DNA of 64,000 nt. Source: Nocardiopsis suaedae. GTDB taxonomy: Bacteria; Actinomycetota; Actinomycetes; Streptosporangiales; Streptosporangiaceae. Below the pieces are notes generated by a model. It saw only the letters and a list, made by a program, of their open reading frames with translations, made no database searches and was not told the origin of the DNA. Position 1 is the first letter of the stretch. Each line of letters begins with the position of its first letter. The DNA lies in contig NZ_JAQFWP010000020.1 in NCBI RefSeq assembly GCF_027706745.1, forward strand, positions 1 to 64,000, read 5' to 3'. The position numbers were made by a program, and so were the translations under genes. This document shows, piece by piece, positions 29,247 to 36,888 of this stretch.

Positions 29247-29310
29247 GTTGATCTCGGGGGGAACGACGCCGAAACCGCGCCTGTGGCGTCGTACTCTCCC
29301 CGAGATCATC
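29247..29310. repeat. Hairpin repeat element, copy 2
   Basis: GTTGATCTCGGGGG (29247-29260) continuing to AACGACGCC (29262-29270) pairs with GGCGTCGT (29285-29292) and CTCCCCGAGATCATC. The outer arm and the AACGACGC phrase match the element at 6819-6880. Here it lies downstream of the bluB-cobT terminator. Confidence 0.6.
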
Positions 29311-29359
29311 GGGGATCCGGGCCGAAGGTGCCCGCAGCGGGCAGGGCTCCGGAGAGCAC

Positions 29360-29394
29360 CGTGCCCCGCCGCCCTTCACGGGCTGCGGGGCACG
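29360..29394 (-). terminator. Terminator after bluB-cobT
   Basis: CGTGCCCCGC (29360-29369) pairs perfectly with GCGGGGCACG (29385-29394), and an inner GCCC/GGGC pair extends the stem. It lies 27 bp past the bluB-cobT stop. Confidence 0.65.
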
Positions 29395-29420
29395 TCGGAT
29401 GTGCGGTGGACCGATCCGCC

Positions 29421-31805
29421 TCAGCGCTCGGTCACTCCGGCGTCCTCGAAGGTGGCGACGTCGCGCAGGGCCCGCACGGACGCCTGCAGCAGCGGCAGGG
29501 CCAGCAGGGCCCCCGACCCCTCCCCCAGGCGCAGGTCGAGGTCGACCAGCGGACGCAGACCGGTGTACTCCAGCACCGCCGCGTGGCCCGGCTCGGCCGA
29601 CCGGTGCCCCGCGAAGCAGGCGCCCGCCGCGTCCGGGGCCAAGGCCGTCGCGACCAGCGACGCCGCGCCCGCGATGACGCCGTCGAGCAGCACGGGCACC
29701 CGCAGCGCCGCCGCGCCGAGGATGAACCCCGCCAGCGCCGCGTGCTCCAGGCCGCCGACGGCCGCCAGGACGCCCACCGGGTCGGAGGTGTCCACCCGGT
29801 GCAGCTCCAGCGCGCGCTTGACCGTCTTGACCTTGCGCTCGTGCATCGCCTCGTCGATGCCGGTGCCGCGCCCGGTGACCTCCGCCGGGTCGGCGCCGGT
29901 GAAGGCCGCCACCAGCGCCGCCGAGGCGGTCGTGTTCGCGATGCCCATGTCGCCGGTGAGCAGGCAGCGGTTCCCGGCCGTGGCCAGGTCGCGCGCCACC
30001 TCGATGCCCGCCTCGATCGCGTACTCGGCCTGGACCCGGGTCATCGCCGGGGCCTGGGTCATGTCCGCGGTGCCGCGGGCGACCTTGCGCGGCAGCAGGC
30101 CGGGCACGGTCGGCAGGTCGCCCACCACGCCCACGTCCACCACCGTCACCTCGGCGCCGGCCTGGGCCGCGAAGGCGTTGGCGACCGCGCCGCCGTCCAG
30201 GAAGTTGTGCACCATCTGCGCGGTGACCTCCTGGGGCCAGGCGGTCACCCCCTGGGCGTGCACGCCGTGGTCGCCCGCGAAGATCGCCACGGCCGCGGGC
30301 TCGGGCATCGGCGGCGGGCACTCCCCCGCCAGCCCGGACAGGCGGACCGACACCTCCTCCAGCACGCCGAGCGCGCCCTGGGGCTTGGTCATCCGGCGCT
30401 GGCGGTCCTCGGCCTCAGCGGCGGCGCGCGTGTCCAGCGGCCGGATGGTGGCGATGGTCTCGTCCAGCAAACTCGTGGCCTTCTCCCCCGGCAGACCTCG
30501 GCGCCCGTACTGCTCGCGGTGGACGGCCCAGGACAGCGGGCGGCGCTTGGCCCAGCCGCCGAGGGCCAGCTCGGGCTCGGGCGGGAAGTCGTCGACGTAG
30601 CCCAGGCACAGGTAGGCCACGACCTCCAGGTGCGGGGGCAGGTCGAGCATGGCGGCCAGGTCGCGCTCGTGGAAGAAGCTCACCCAGCCCACGCCCAGGC
30701 CCTCGGCGCGGGCCGCCAGCCACATGTTCTCCACGGCCAGGGCGGTGGAGTAGGACGCGGTCTGCGGCTGGGCGTGGCGGCCCAGGGTGTGGCGGCCGCC
30801 ACGGGTCGGGTCGACGGTGACGACGACGTTGACCGGGGTGTCCAGGATGGCCTCGACCTTGAGCCCGGAGAACGCGCGCGCCCGGGCGCCGGGCAGCGCG
30901 CGGGCGTACTCGGCGCGCTGCTGCTGCACCAGCTCCTGCACGCGCGTGCGCACGTCCTCGTCCTGGACCAGGACGAAGTCCCAGGGCTGGGAGAAGCCGA
31001 CCGAGGGGGCCTGGTGCGCGGCGGAGAGCACGCGCGTGAGCACCTCGTCGGGCACGGGGTCGGGGCGGAAGCCGGTGCGCACGTCGCGGCGCTCGGCGAT
31101 GACCCGGTAGACCGCGTCGCGCTCGGCGGCGGTGTAGGCGTTCTCGTCGGGCGCCGTCGGCGCGGCCGCGGGCTCGGGGGCCGTCGGCTCCGGGGCCGCG
31201 GGCTCCGGGGCGGGCGCCGGGTCGGCGGAGGGTGCGAGGGCGGGGCCCGGAGCGGCGGCCGACCGCTCGGCGCCGCGCGGAGCGCCGTCGGAGGGTCCGC
31301 GCTCGGGGACCGCGTATGCGTGTGCGTTCACGTCGGTGTTCGCCGTGCTTTCTCGGGTGGTGTCCTCGTGCTGTTCGGGCGTGCCCGCGGCGGGGCCGCG
31401 CGCCGGGGCGGGCGCCGGGGCGGGCGCCGCGGCCTCCGGGGCCGGCGCCCTCTGCGGCTCGGGCTCGGGGGCGGGAGCCGGGTCGGGCTCCCGTGCGGGT
31501 TCGGGCTCCCGGGCGGGCTCGGGCGCCGGGGCCTGGGGTTCGGGGTCGGGCCGCGCGGGTGCCGGGGGCGCGCCGCGGAACGGGATGACGTTGGGCTTGG
31601 CCGCCTGCTCGGTGCGGGGCGGCGGTGAGGGGGCGTGGAACGGGTTCGCCCGCTCCCGCCGCGGCGCCGGCCCCGGGGAGGACGGCGCCCGGGCCGCGCC
31701 CCCGCGGCCCGCCTCGGGAAGGTCGTCGAGCAGCCCGCCGCCGTTGCGGCCGGCCTCGTCCTCGGCTCCCCTCTCGGCCGGGGAGCGGTCGTCGTTACCG
31801 GTCAT
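29421..31805 (-). CDS. BluB-CobT fusion: DMB synthase and DMB phosphoribosyltransferase
   Basis: A 794-residue fusion that makes and activates the lower ligand of B12. Residues about 1-220 are a Pro/Ala/Glu-rich, probably disordered tail. BluB follows (about 224-435): ERRDVRTGF with the family Asp, then APSVGFSQPWDFVLV; it cuts reduced FMN to 5,6-dimethylbenzimidazole (DMB). CobT follows (about 450-790): FAGDHGVHAQGVTAWP, NFLDGGAVANA and the C-terminal RLGEGSGAL containing the catalytic Glu; it joins DMB to nicotinate mononucleotide to give alpha-ribazole phosphate. ATG 31805 has GGAGGA nine bases before. The fusion would hand DMB straight to CobT. Upstream lie a possible leader ORF and cobC. 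Confidence 0.92.
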   Translation of the reverse strand: MTGNDDRSPAERGAEDEAGRNGGGLLDDLPEAGRGGAARAPSSPGPAPRRERANPFHAPSPPPRTEQAAKPNVIPFRGAPPAPARPDPEPQAPAPEPAREPEPAREPDPAPAPEPEPQRAPAPEAAAPAPAPAPARGPAAGTPEQHEDTTRESTANTDVNAHAYAVPERGPSDGAPRGAERSAAAPGPALAPSADPAPAPEPAAPEPTAPEPAAAPTAPDENAYTAAERDAVYRVIAERRDVRTGFRPDPVPDEVLTRVLSAAHQAPSVGFSQPWDFVLVQDEDVRTRVQELVQQQRAEYARALPGARARAFSGLKVEAILDTPVNVVVTVDPTRGGRHTLGRHAQPQTASYSTALAVENMWLAARAEGLGVGWVSFFHERDLAAMLDLPPHLEVVAYLCLGYVDDFPPEPELALGGWAKRRPLSWAVHREQYGRRGLPGEKATSLLDETIATIRPLDTRAAAEAEDRQRRMTKPQGALGVLEEVSVRLSGLAGECPPPMPEPAAVAIFAGDHGVHAQGVTAWPQEVTAQMVHNFLDGGAVANAFAAQAGAEVTVVDVGVVGDLPTVPGLLPRKVARGTADMTQAPAMTRVQAEYAIEAGIEVARDLATAGNRCLLTGDMGIANTTASAALVAAFTGADPAEVTGRGTGIDEAMHERKVKTVKRALELHRVDTSDPVGVLAAVGGLEHAALAGFILGAAALRVPVLLDGVIAGAASLVATALAPDAAGACFAGHRSAEPGHAAVLEYTGLRPLVDLDLRLGEGSGALLALPLLQASVRALRDVATFEDAGVTER

Positions 31806-31905
31806 GGCGTTCCTCCGCAGGGCCGGTGTCGGTAAAGCCGGTATTCGGTGCCTCGGCACGGGGCCGGTCGGCGCGCGGCCGCACGGCCCAGGTCGCTGTG
31901 CGCAT
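31795..31905 (-). CDS. Possible 36-residue leader ORF before bluB-cobT
   Basis: A short frame starts at ATG 31905 with GAGGGAG three to nine bases upstream and runs to a stop at 31795, overlapping the bluB-cobT start (31805) by 11 bases. The peptide begins MRTATWAVRP and is Arg/Ala/Thr-rich with no recognisable motif. The good Shine-Dalgarno and overlap suggest translational coupling, but chance cannot be excluded. Confidence 0.3.
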   Translation of the reverse strand: MRTATWAVRPRADRPRAEAPNTGFTDTGPAEERHDR

Positions 31906-31943
31906 GTCTCCCTCGTGGCCCCCGTGCGCGGCGCGGTACGGCC

Positions 31944-31974
31944 CCGGTACGGCGGCGCGCCTCCGCCGTACCGG
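31944..31974 (-). terminator. Hairpin between cobC and bluB-cobT
   Basis: A perfect 12-bp stem, CCGGTACGGCGG (31944-31955) and CCGCCGTACCGG (31963-31974), with a 7-base loop. It lies 30 bp after the cobC stop and before bluB-cobT, so it may end the cobC transcript or attenuate read-through. Confidence 0.6.
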
Positions 31975-32003
31975 ACACTCCGCGACCAATGTCCTCATTC
32001 GCC

Positions 32004-33047
32004 TCAGAGCAACTCTGCCAGAATCCGGGCCATCGGGAGCGAGGTCCGCGGTTCCCGCACCGCGATGCGCAGCCAGTCGGCGTCCAGGCCGGGGAAGGTG
32101 TCGCAGCGCCGCACGGCGATCCCGCGCCCGCGCAGCCGCTCGCGCAGCCCCGCGCCGTCCTCGGCGCGGGCCAGCAGGAAGGAGGCGGCGGCCCCGGGCA
32201 GCACTCGCAGCCCCGCCTCGGTGAGCGCGTCGGCGAGGACGGCACGGTGGTCGGCCAGGGTACGGGCCCAGGCGTCGGCCTCGTCGAGGGCCCGGGGCGA
32301 GCAGCAGGCCTCGGTCGCGGCCAGCGCGGGCGTGGAGACCGACCACAGCGGCTGGGCCGCGGACAGCAGCCGCACGGTGCCGGGGTCGGCCAGCAGGTAC
32401 CCGGCGCGGAGCCCGGCCAGGCCCCAGGTCTTGGTCAGGCTGCGCACCACCGCCAGGCCGGGCAGGTCGCGGCGGGCGGCCAGCGACTCGGGCTCGCCCG
32501 GGACGCAGTCGGCGAAGGCCTCGTCCACGACGAGCACCCGGCCGGGCCGGGCGAGGGCGGCGACGGTGTCCGCGGGGTGCAGCAGGGAGGTGGGGTTGGT
32601 GGGGTTGCCCAAGACCACCAGGTCGGCGTCGTCGGGGACGAGGGCGGGGTCCAGGGCGAAGCCGGAGCCGGGGTCGAGGACCACCCGGTCGACGGGGTGC
32701 CCGGCGGCGCGCAAGGCGGCCTCGGGCTCGGTGAACTGGGGGTGGACCACGGCGGCGCGGCGGGGTTCCAGGGCGCGGGCCAGCAGCACGAAGGCCTCGG
32801 CGGCGCCCGCGGTGAGCAGCACCTCGGAGGGATCGCGGCGGTGCCGCCGGGCGACCGCCGCGCGCGCGGGGGCGGGGTCGGGGTAGGCGGCCAGGCCGGT
32901 GAGGGAGGCCGCGATGCGCTCGGCCAGCCAGGCGGGCGGGGCGTCGCCCCGCACGTTCACCGCGAAGTCGGCGAGTCCGGGACCGGTCTCGGCGTCACCG
33001 TGGTGCCGCAGATCGACCTCGTCGTCCCGCCGGGCTTCCACCGCCAC
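32004..33047 (-). CDS. cobC: Threonine-phosphate decarboxylase-like aminotransferase (CobC/CobD type)
   Basis: A 347-residue fold-type I PLP enzyme of the aminotransferase class I/II family. By similarity and setting it is the CobC/CobD enzyme supplying (R)-1-amino-2-propanol phosphate for the nucleotide loop by decarboxylating L-threonine phosphate. Visible features are the N-terminal FAVNVRGDAPPAWL, YPDP, GNPTNPTS (about residues 147-154), VVDEAFADCVPGEPESL, and the PLP lysine in RSLTKTWGLAGLRAGY (about 203). Start at GTG 33047, after GAGGTGAAC; the next codons GTG GAA would also serve. Actinobacterial homologues are sometimes called Rv2231c-like; aminotransferase activity on another substrate is the main alternative. 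Confidence 0.85.
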   Translation of the reverse strand: MAVEARRDDEVDLRHHGDAETGPGLADFAVNVRGDAPPAWLAERIAASLTGLAAYPDPAPARAAVARRHRRDPSEVLLTAGAAEAFVLLARALEPRRAAVVHPQFTEPEAALRAAGHPVDRVVLDPGSGFALDPALVPDDADLVVLGNPTNPTSLLHPADTVAALARPGRVLVVDEAFADCVPGEPESLAARRDLPGLAVVRSLTKTWGLAGLRAGYLLADPGTVRLLSAAQPLWSVSTPALAATEACCSPRALDEADAWARTLADHRAVLADALTEAGLRVLPGAAASFLLARAEDGAGLRERLRGRGIAVRRCDTFPGLDADWLRIAVREPRTSLPMARILAELL

Positions 33048-33083
33048 CGGGGGTGTTCACCTCGTTCCCCTGCTCGCTGCCAC

Positions 33084-33101
33084 CCCCGGTCGAAACCGGG
33101 G
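33084..33101 (-). other. Short UUCG-loop hairpin in cobC leader
   Basis: Seven base pairs (33084-33090 with 33095-33101) close a tetraloop that reads TTCG on the minus strand, a very stable loop type, 37-54 bases upstream of cobC. No B12 box accompanies it, so I do not call a riboswitch. It may simply be a leader or mRNA-stabilising hairpin. Confidence 0.3.
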
Positions 33102-33286
33102 TGTTCCGGACACATCAGGCGACCCTATACCGACGCCCTTCCGGCGGCGGCCGGACCCCCGCACCTCGGGCCGCGAACAGGAGCGGGAACAGGCGACACG
33201 AGGACCCTAACCGGCAGCGGAGCAGGACCGAAGGGCCGGTCCCGACGGTCCTCCCCCGGAGGCGGAACGGGCTCCGCAGACATCCA

Positions 33287-33316
33287 TTAGACATCGAAGC
33301 GTTAGGTGTCTACGCT
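33287..33316 (+). promoter_or_regulatory. Promoter and dyad operator of the MarR gene
   Basis: TTAGAC (33287-33292) and TACGCT (33311-33316) are spaced by 18 bases and resemble -35 and -10 boxes. A dyad TAGACATC (33288-33295) / GGTGTCTA (33305-33312) lies across the same promoter with one mismatch. ATG 33324 is seven bases after the -10 box. The layout fits MarR autorepression of the marR-SDR genes. Confidence 0.6.
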
Positions 33317-33323
33317 TTCAGGT

Positions 33324-33812
33324 ATGGGGCATCCTCCGCAGCAGCCGCCGATCGGCCTCCACGTCAGCCGGACGGCCAAGGTGCTCAGCCGCGCCTTCGG
33401 CCGGGCGCTCGCGCAGGCGGGCGGTTCGGAGCCGGTCTGGTTGATCCTGCTCGCCCTGAAGAGGAACCCCGACAGCACGCAGCGCCGGCTCGCGGACGAA
33501 CTGGAGATCCGCGAGGCGACGCTCACGCACCACCTCAACGGCATGGAACGCGACGGCCTGATCACCAGGCGGCGCGCCCCTGAGAACCGGCGCGTCCACC
33601 GGATCACCCTGACCGACGAAGGGCAGGCCGCCTTCCTCCGCCTGCGCGCCGCGGCCGCGGAGTTCGACCGCCGCCTGCGCTCCGGAATCAGCGGCGATGA
33701 GCTGGCCGCGGTGCGCACCGTCCTGCACCGGTTGGCTGAGAACGCCGACGGCGCACCGGATCCCGATGAAGCAGGGAGGCCACCGTGCTTCTCAGAGGAA
33801 AGACCGCACTGA
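33324..33812 (+). CDS. MarR-family transcriptional regulator
   Basis: A 162-residue MarR-type winged-helix protein with the DNA-recognition helix and wing visible: RRLADELEIREATLTHHLNGMERDGLITRRRAPENRRVHRITLTDEG (about residues 53-99). Such repressors bind a palindrome as dimers and release on phenolic or similar ligands. ATG 33324 is supported by the promoter spacing (leaderless); GTG 33306 would lie inside the dyad. The downstream SDR gene overlaps its last 28 bases, and an epoxide hydrolase follows further on, so it probably controls detoxification or catabolism of a small organic compound. Confidence 0.88.
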   Translation: MGHPPQQPPIGLHVSRTAKVLSRAFGRALAQAGGSEPVWLILLALKRNPDSTQRRLADELEIREATLTHHLNGMERDGLITRRRAPENRRVHRITLTDEGQAAFLRLRAAAAEFDRRLRSGISGDELAAVRTVLHRLAENADGAPDPDEAGRPPCFSEERPH

Positions 33813-34552
33813 TCACCGGCGCCAGCCGCGGAATCGGCGCCGCCGCCGCGCGGGCCTTCGCCGCCGAAGGCGCATCCGTCGCACTGGCGGCACGCGACGC
33901 CGAGGCCCTCGAACGTGTGGTCGCGTCCGTGGCCGACGGCCCCGGCGAGGCCCTGGCGGTGCCGACCGACGTCACCGACGAGGCGGCCGTGCGCCGTCTC
34001 GTGAAGACCGTGACCGAACACTTCGGCGGACTCCACCTCGCCTTCAACAACGCCGGCGGAGCAGGTGACGCGGGCATGCGCAAGGCACCGGTCGACGAGA
34101 TCCCCACCCGGGCCTTCGACTCCGCCGTCGAGCTCAACCTGCGCTCCGTCTACCTCTGCCTCATGTACGAGGCTCCGGCCATCATGGAGTCCGGCGGAGG
34201 GGCCATCGTGAACACCTCCTCCGGCGCCGGTCTGGCGGGCGGCGTCCCCGGTATCGCGCCCTACGTGTCGGCCAAGCACGGCCTCCAAGGGCTGACCAAG
34301 GCCGCCGCTCTGGACTACGCGGCCCGGGGCGTGCGCGTGAACGCCGTGGCGCCCGGGCCGGTCCTCACCGACCTCATGGCCCAGGCGCCCGAGGAGTACC
34401 GGGAGGCCGCCGCGGCGGCGGTCCCGATGGGGCGGGTCGGACGCCCCGAAGAAGTCGCCGCTGCGGCCGTATGGCTGTGCTCGGACCGCTCGGCCTTCGT
34501 CACCGGCGCCACGCTGCCCGTCGACGGCGGGCAGGCGGTCGCCACGGCCTGA
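33785..34552 (+). CDS. SDR family oxidoreductase
   Basis: A 255-residue classical short-chain dehydrogenase with TGASRGIG (residues 11-18), NNAG (about 88-91), catalytic Ser in NTSSGAG (about 142), YVSAKHG (YxxxK, about 155-159), PGPVLTDLM and the C-terminal FVTGATLPVDGGQ. NAD(P)-dependent; substrate unknown. GTG 33785, preceded by GGGAGG, lies within the MarR gene, so translation is coupled and this is the most likely target of that regulator. A strong hairpin follows. Confidence 0.9.
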   Translation: MLLRGKTALITGASRGIGAAAARAFAAEGASVALAARDAEALERVVASVADGPGEALAVPTDVTDEAAVRRLVKTVTEHFGGLHLAFNNAGGAGDAGMRKAPVDEIPTRAFDSAVELNLRSVYLCLMYEAPAIMESGGGAIVNTSSGAGLAGGVPGIAPYVSAKHGLQGLTKAAALDYAARGVRVNAVAPGPVLTDLMAQAPEEYREAAAAAVPMGRVGRPEEVAAAAVWLCSDRSAFVTGATLPVDGGQAVATA

Positions 34553-34563
34553 AGCACCGTTCG

Positions 34564-34591
34564 GGCGCTCCGCCCCACGGGGCGGAGCGCC
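34564..34591 (+). terminator. Terminator after SDR gene
   Basis: A perfect 12-bp stem GGCGCTCCGCCC / GGGCGGAGCGCC (34564-34575, 34580-34591) with a 4-base loop, 12 bp after the stop. It separates the SDR gene from the hydrolase gene. Confidence 0.75.
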
Positions 34592-34820
34592 GGTCCGCAC
34601 ACCGGCCGCACCATCGGGACCGCCGCCGACAGCGGGGGCGTGCCCCCGACCGCGGAGCGGCTCCCCCGCGCCACCGGTCTCGCCGGGCCCCGACCCCCGG
34701 GACCACGACGCCGGCGGCCGGTTCCGGACCGCTCCGCCCGCCGTGCGCACGCACGGCCCCTGGGCCCCGGCCCGGGTCCACCTCGCCCCCTCACCGCCTC
34801 CGCTCCCTGAAGGAGCCGCC

Positions 34821-35858
34821 GTGCAGACCAGACGTGCACAGATCACACACCGGCGAGTCCGCGCCAACGGCATCACCCTGCACGTGGCCGAGGCCGGGAG
34901 CGGCCCGCCGGTCGTCCTTCTCCACGGATTCCCCGAGCTCTGGTACTCGTGGCGCCACCAGCTTCCCGCGCTGGCCGCTGCGGGCTACCGCGCTCTCGCC
35001 CCCGATGCCCGCGGGTGCGGTGCGACGACGGCCCCCGCGTCCACGGCCGCCTACCGTATGCGCTGCCAGATGGACGATGTCTCCGGACTGCTCGATGCGC
35101 TGGGGGAACAGGAGGCGGCCCTCGTCGGGCACGACTGGGGGGCCAACACCGTCTGGGCATGCGGTCAACTGCGCCCGTGGCGGTTCCCGGCCCTGGGGGT
35201 GCTGAGCGTGCCCTACTCGCCCCGCCCTCCGGTGCCGATGACCCGGCACCTGCGCTCGCTTACGGAGGGCCGCTTCAACTGGCTCCTGTACGCACAGGAG
35301 CCGGGCGCGGCCGAGGCCGAACTGGAAGCGGCCCCCCGGCGCGCACTGAGGAGGTTCATGTGGGCGCTCTCAGGCGGCGCCCCCGACGGGCTGGCACAGC
35401 ACCTGCTGACCGGGCTCCCGGAGGGGGCCTCCCTGCTGGAGTCCATACCGTGCCCCGCCCCGAGGCCGGAATGGTTGTCCGAAGCCGATCTGGACTACTA
35501 CGCGGCGGAGTACGGGCGCACCGGGTTCACCGGAGCACTGAACCGGTACCGCTGCGTGGACATGGACTGGCACGAGCTGCCCCGGCTGGGGGCGACGCCC
35601 GTCGAGGCTCCTGTGCTGTTCATCGCCGGGGAGAAGGAGACGGCCGTCCGGGCGGGCGGACTCGGGCCCACCCGGGAGTACGTCGACCGCTTGGAGCCCC
35701 CCGCGGTGCTGCCCGCGTGCGGGCACTGGGTGCAGCAGGAGCGGCCCGAACGCACGAACGAGCTCCTCATCGACTTCCTCCGGGAGCGGTATCCCGCCAC
35801 CGGACGCCGCTCCCCCGTTCCCGAGGGCAAGCCGACCGATCGGAGCGGACGGCGATGA
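34821..35858 (+). CDS. Alpha/beta hydrolase, epoxide hydrolase-like
   Basis: A 345-residue alpha/beta hydrolase. HGFPELWYSWRHQL (oxyanion HGFP, about residues 35-48), the nucleophile in GHDWGA (about 105-110) and the C-terminal histidine in CGHWVQQERPE (about 302-312) match soluble epoxide hydrolases, which open epoxides to diols. The nucleophile is Asp, which favours epoxide hydrolase or haloalkane dehalogenase over esterase. I chose GTG 34821, with GAAGGAG six to twelve bases upstream; the open frame to 34743 is low-complexity. A terminator separates it from the SDR gene, so it may have its own promoter. Confidence 0.87.
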   Translation: MQTRRAQITHRRVRANGITLHVAEAGSGPPVVLLHGFPELWYSWRHQLPALAAAGYRALAPDARGCGATTAPASTAAYRMRCQMDDVSGLLDALGEQEAALVGHDWGANTVWACGQLRPWRFPALGVLSVPYSPRPPVPMTRHLRSLTEGRFNWLLYAQEPGAAEAELEAAPRRALRRFMWALSGGAPDGLAQHLLTGLPEGASLLESIPCPAPRPEWLSEADLDYYAAEYGRTGFTGALNRYRCVDMDWHELPRLGATPVEAPVLFIAGEKETAVRAGGLGPTREYVDRLEPPAVLPACGHWVQQERPERTNELLIDFLRERYPATGRRSPVPEGKPTDRSGRR

Positions 35859-35876
35859 CGCCGCCCGATCGCCGGC

Positions 35877-35909
35877 GAGCCGCGCCCCGAGGGGATGAGG
35901 GCGCGGCTC
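35877..35909. terminator. Bidirectional terminator
   Basis: GAGCCGCGCCC (35877-35887) pairs perfectly with GGGCGCGGCTC (35899-35909) between the convergent hydrolase and cbiX genes. Confidence 0.7.
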
Positions 35910-35939
35910 GTTCCGGGGGAGGGCTACCGTCCCGGGCTG

Positions 35940-36848
35940 TCAGTGGCCGTGGCCATGACCGTGGCCGTGGCCGTGGCCGTGCGACGGGTCGTCCGGGTGG
36001 TGGTGCGGCACCTGCGGCGCACCCACCTTGTCCTCGAAGCCCGGCATCGCGATGCGGTACACGCAGGTGTCGCAGTTCATCCGGATGTCGCCCTGCAGCG
36101 CCTCCTCATAGCGCTCGGCGATCATGTCGGCCAGACCGTCGCAGTCACCGATCACCGGCGCGCAGCGCACGTCCAGGTCCGGGTGCTCGGAGGCGTACTC
36201 CATCGACTGGTCGACCACGCGGTCCGGCAGCACGCCCGAGAACAGGAAGTACGGCAGCACCACGATCCGCTTGGCGCCCAGACGGCGGATCCGGTCCAGC
36301 CCCTCGGGAACGCTCGGCCAGGCCAGCGAGATGAACGCCGGCTCCACGAAGGCCACGCCGCGCTCCTTGGCCTGCCCCTCCTGGAGCAGCCGCGCCACCT
36401 TGGCCACCTCGGAGTTGGCGTCCGGGTCGGTGGAGCCGCGCCCCACCAGCAGGACCGCCGTGTCCTCGTCGGCCCCGCCGCCGCCCAGCACCTCGTCCAA
36501 GCGCTCGCCGAGCAGCCGCAGCATCGTGCTGTGCGGGCCGAGGGGGCGCCCGTACACGTACTCCAGGCCGTCGTGGCGCTCCTTCTCCCGCGCCAGCGCA
36601 CCGGGGATGTCCCCCTTGGCGTGCCCGGCGGCCACCAGCATCATCGGGACCGCCACCACCTTGCGGTGCCCCTTGGCGTACAGGTCGCCGACCGCGTCGG
36701 TGAGCGGGGGCGGGGAGAGTTCGATGAACCCGCCCGCGACCTCGCGGTCGTCGAAGCGGCGGCCCAAGCGCTCCACGAACGCCGTGAACTCGGCGACGCC
36801 CTTGTCGTCGCGGGTGCCGTGGCCGGCCAACAGCAGCGGGGGTCTCAT
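35940..36848 (-). CDS. cbiX: Sirohydrochlorin cobaltochelatase CbiX (long form)
   Basis: A 302-residue two-domain CbiX-type chelatase that inserts cobalt into sirohydrochlorin (or iron for siroheme). The first domain starts LLLAGHGTRDDKG with the catalytic His and has MMLVAAGHAKGDIPGA; the second has LLVGRGSTDPDAN, FISLAWPSV and LPYFLFSGVLPDRV. CDTCVYR near residue 262 could hold metal. The tail has HHHP and six consecutive His-Gly pairs, a metal-storage feature known in CbiX proteins. ATG 36848 has GGAGAGGAC just upstream. It lies 40 bp after cobH in a ferredoxin-cobH-cbiX operon, which argues for a cobalt role. Confidence 0.92.
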   Translation of the reverse strand: MRPPLLLAGHGTRDDKGVAEFTAFVERLGRRFDDREVAGGFIELSPPPLTDAVGDLYAKGHRKVVAVPMMLVAAGHAKGDIPGALAREKERHDGLEYVYGRPLGPHSTMLRLLGERLDEVLGGGGADEDTAVLLVGRGSTDPDANSEVAKVARLLQEGQAKERGVAFVEPAFISLAWPSVPEGLDRIRRLGAKRIVVLPYFLFSGVLPDRVVDQSMEYASEHPDLDVRCAPVIGDCDGLADMIAERYEEALQGDIRMNCDTCVYRIAMPGFEDKVGAPQVPHHHPDDPSHGHGHGHGHGHGH

Positions 36849-36888
36849 CCCTGTCCTCTCCAAGCTCCACTCGCGGCCCGCGCGGATC

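Larger units (their letters stand above)
28889..29420. other. Intergenic region before cobA with hairpins
   Basis: 532 bp separating bluB-cobT and cobA. It holds the bluB-cobT terminator (29360-29394), the second hairpin repeat (29247-29310), and an AT-rich symmetric TGTATATACA (29094-29103) that stands out in this GC-rich sequence and may be part of the cobA promoter or an operator. I see no cobalamin riboswitch here. Confidence 0.45.

Noticed and set aside
33048-33260. A third cobalamin riboswitch before cobC
   Set aside because: There are hairpins and a GGTGGCAG phrase but no B12 box or GCCACTG core.
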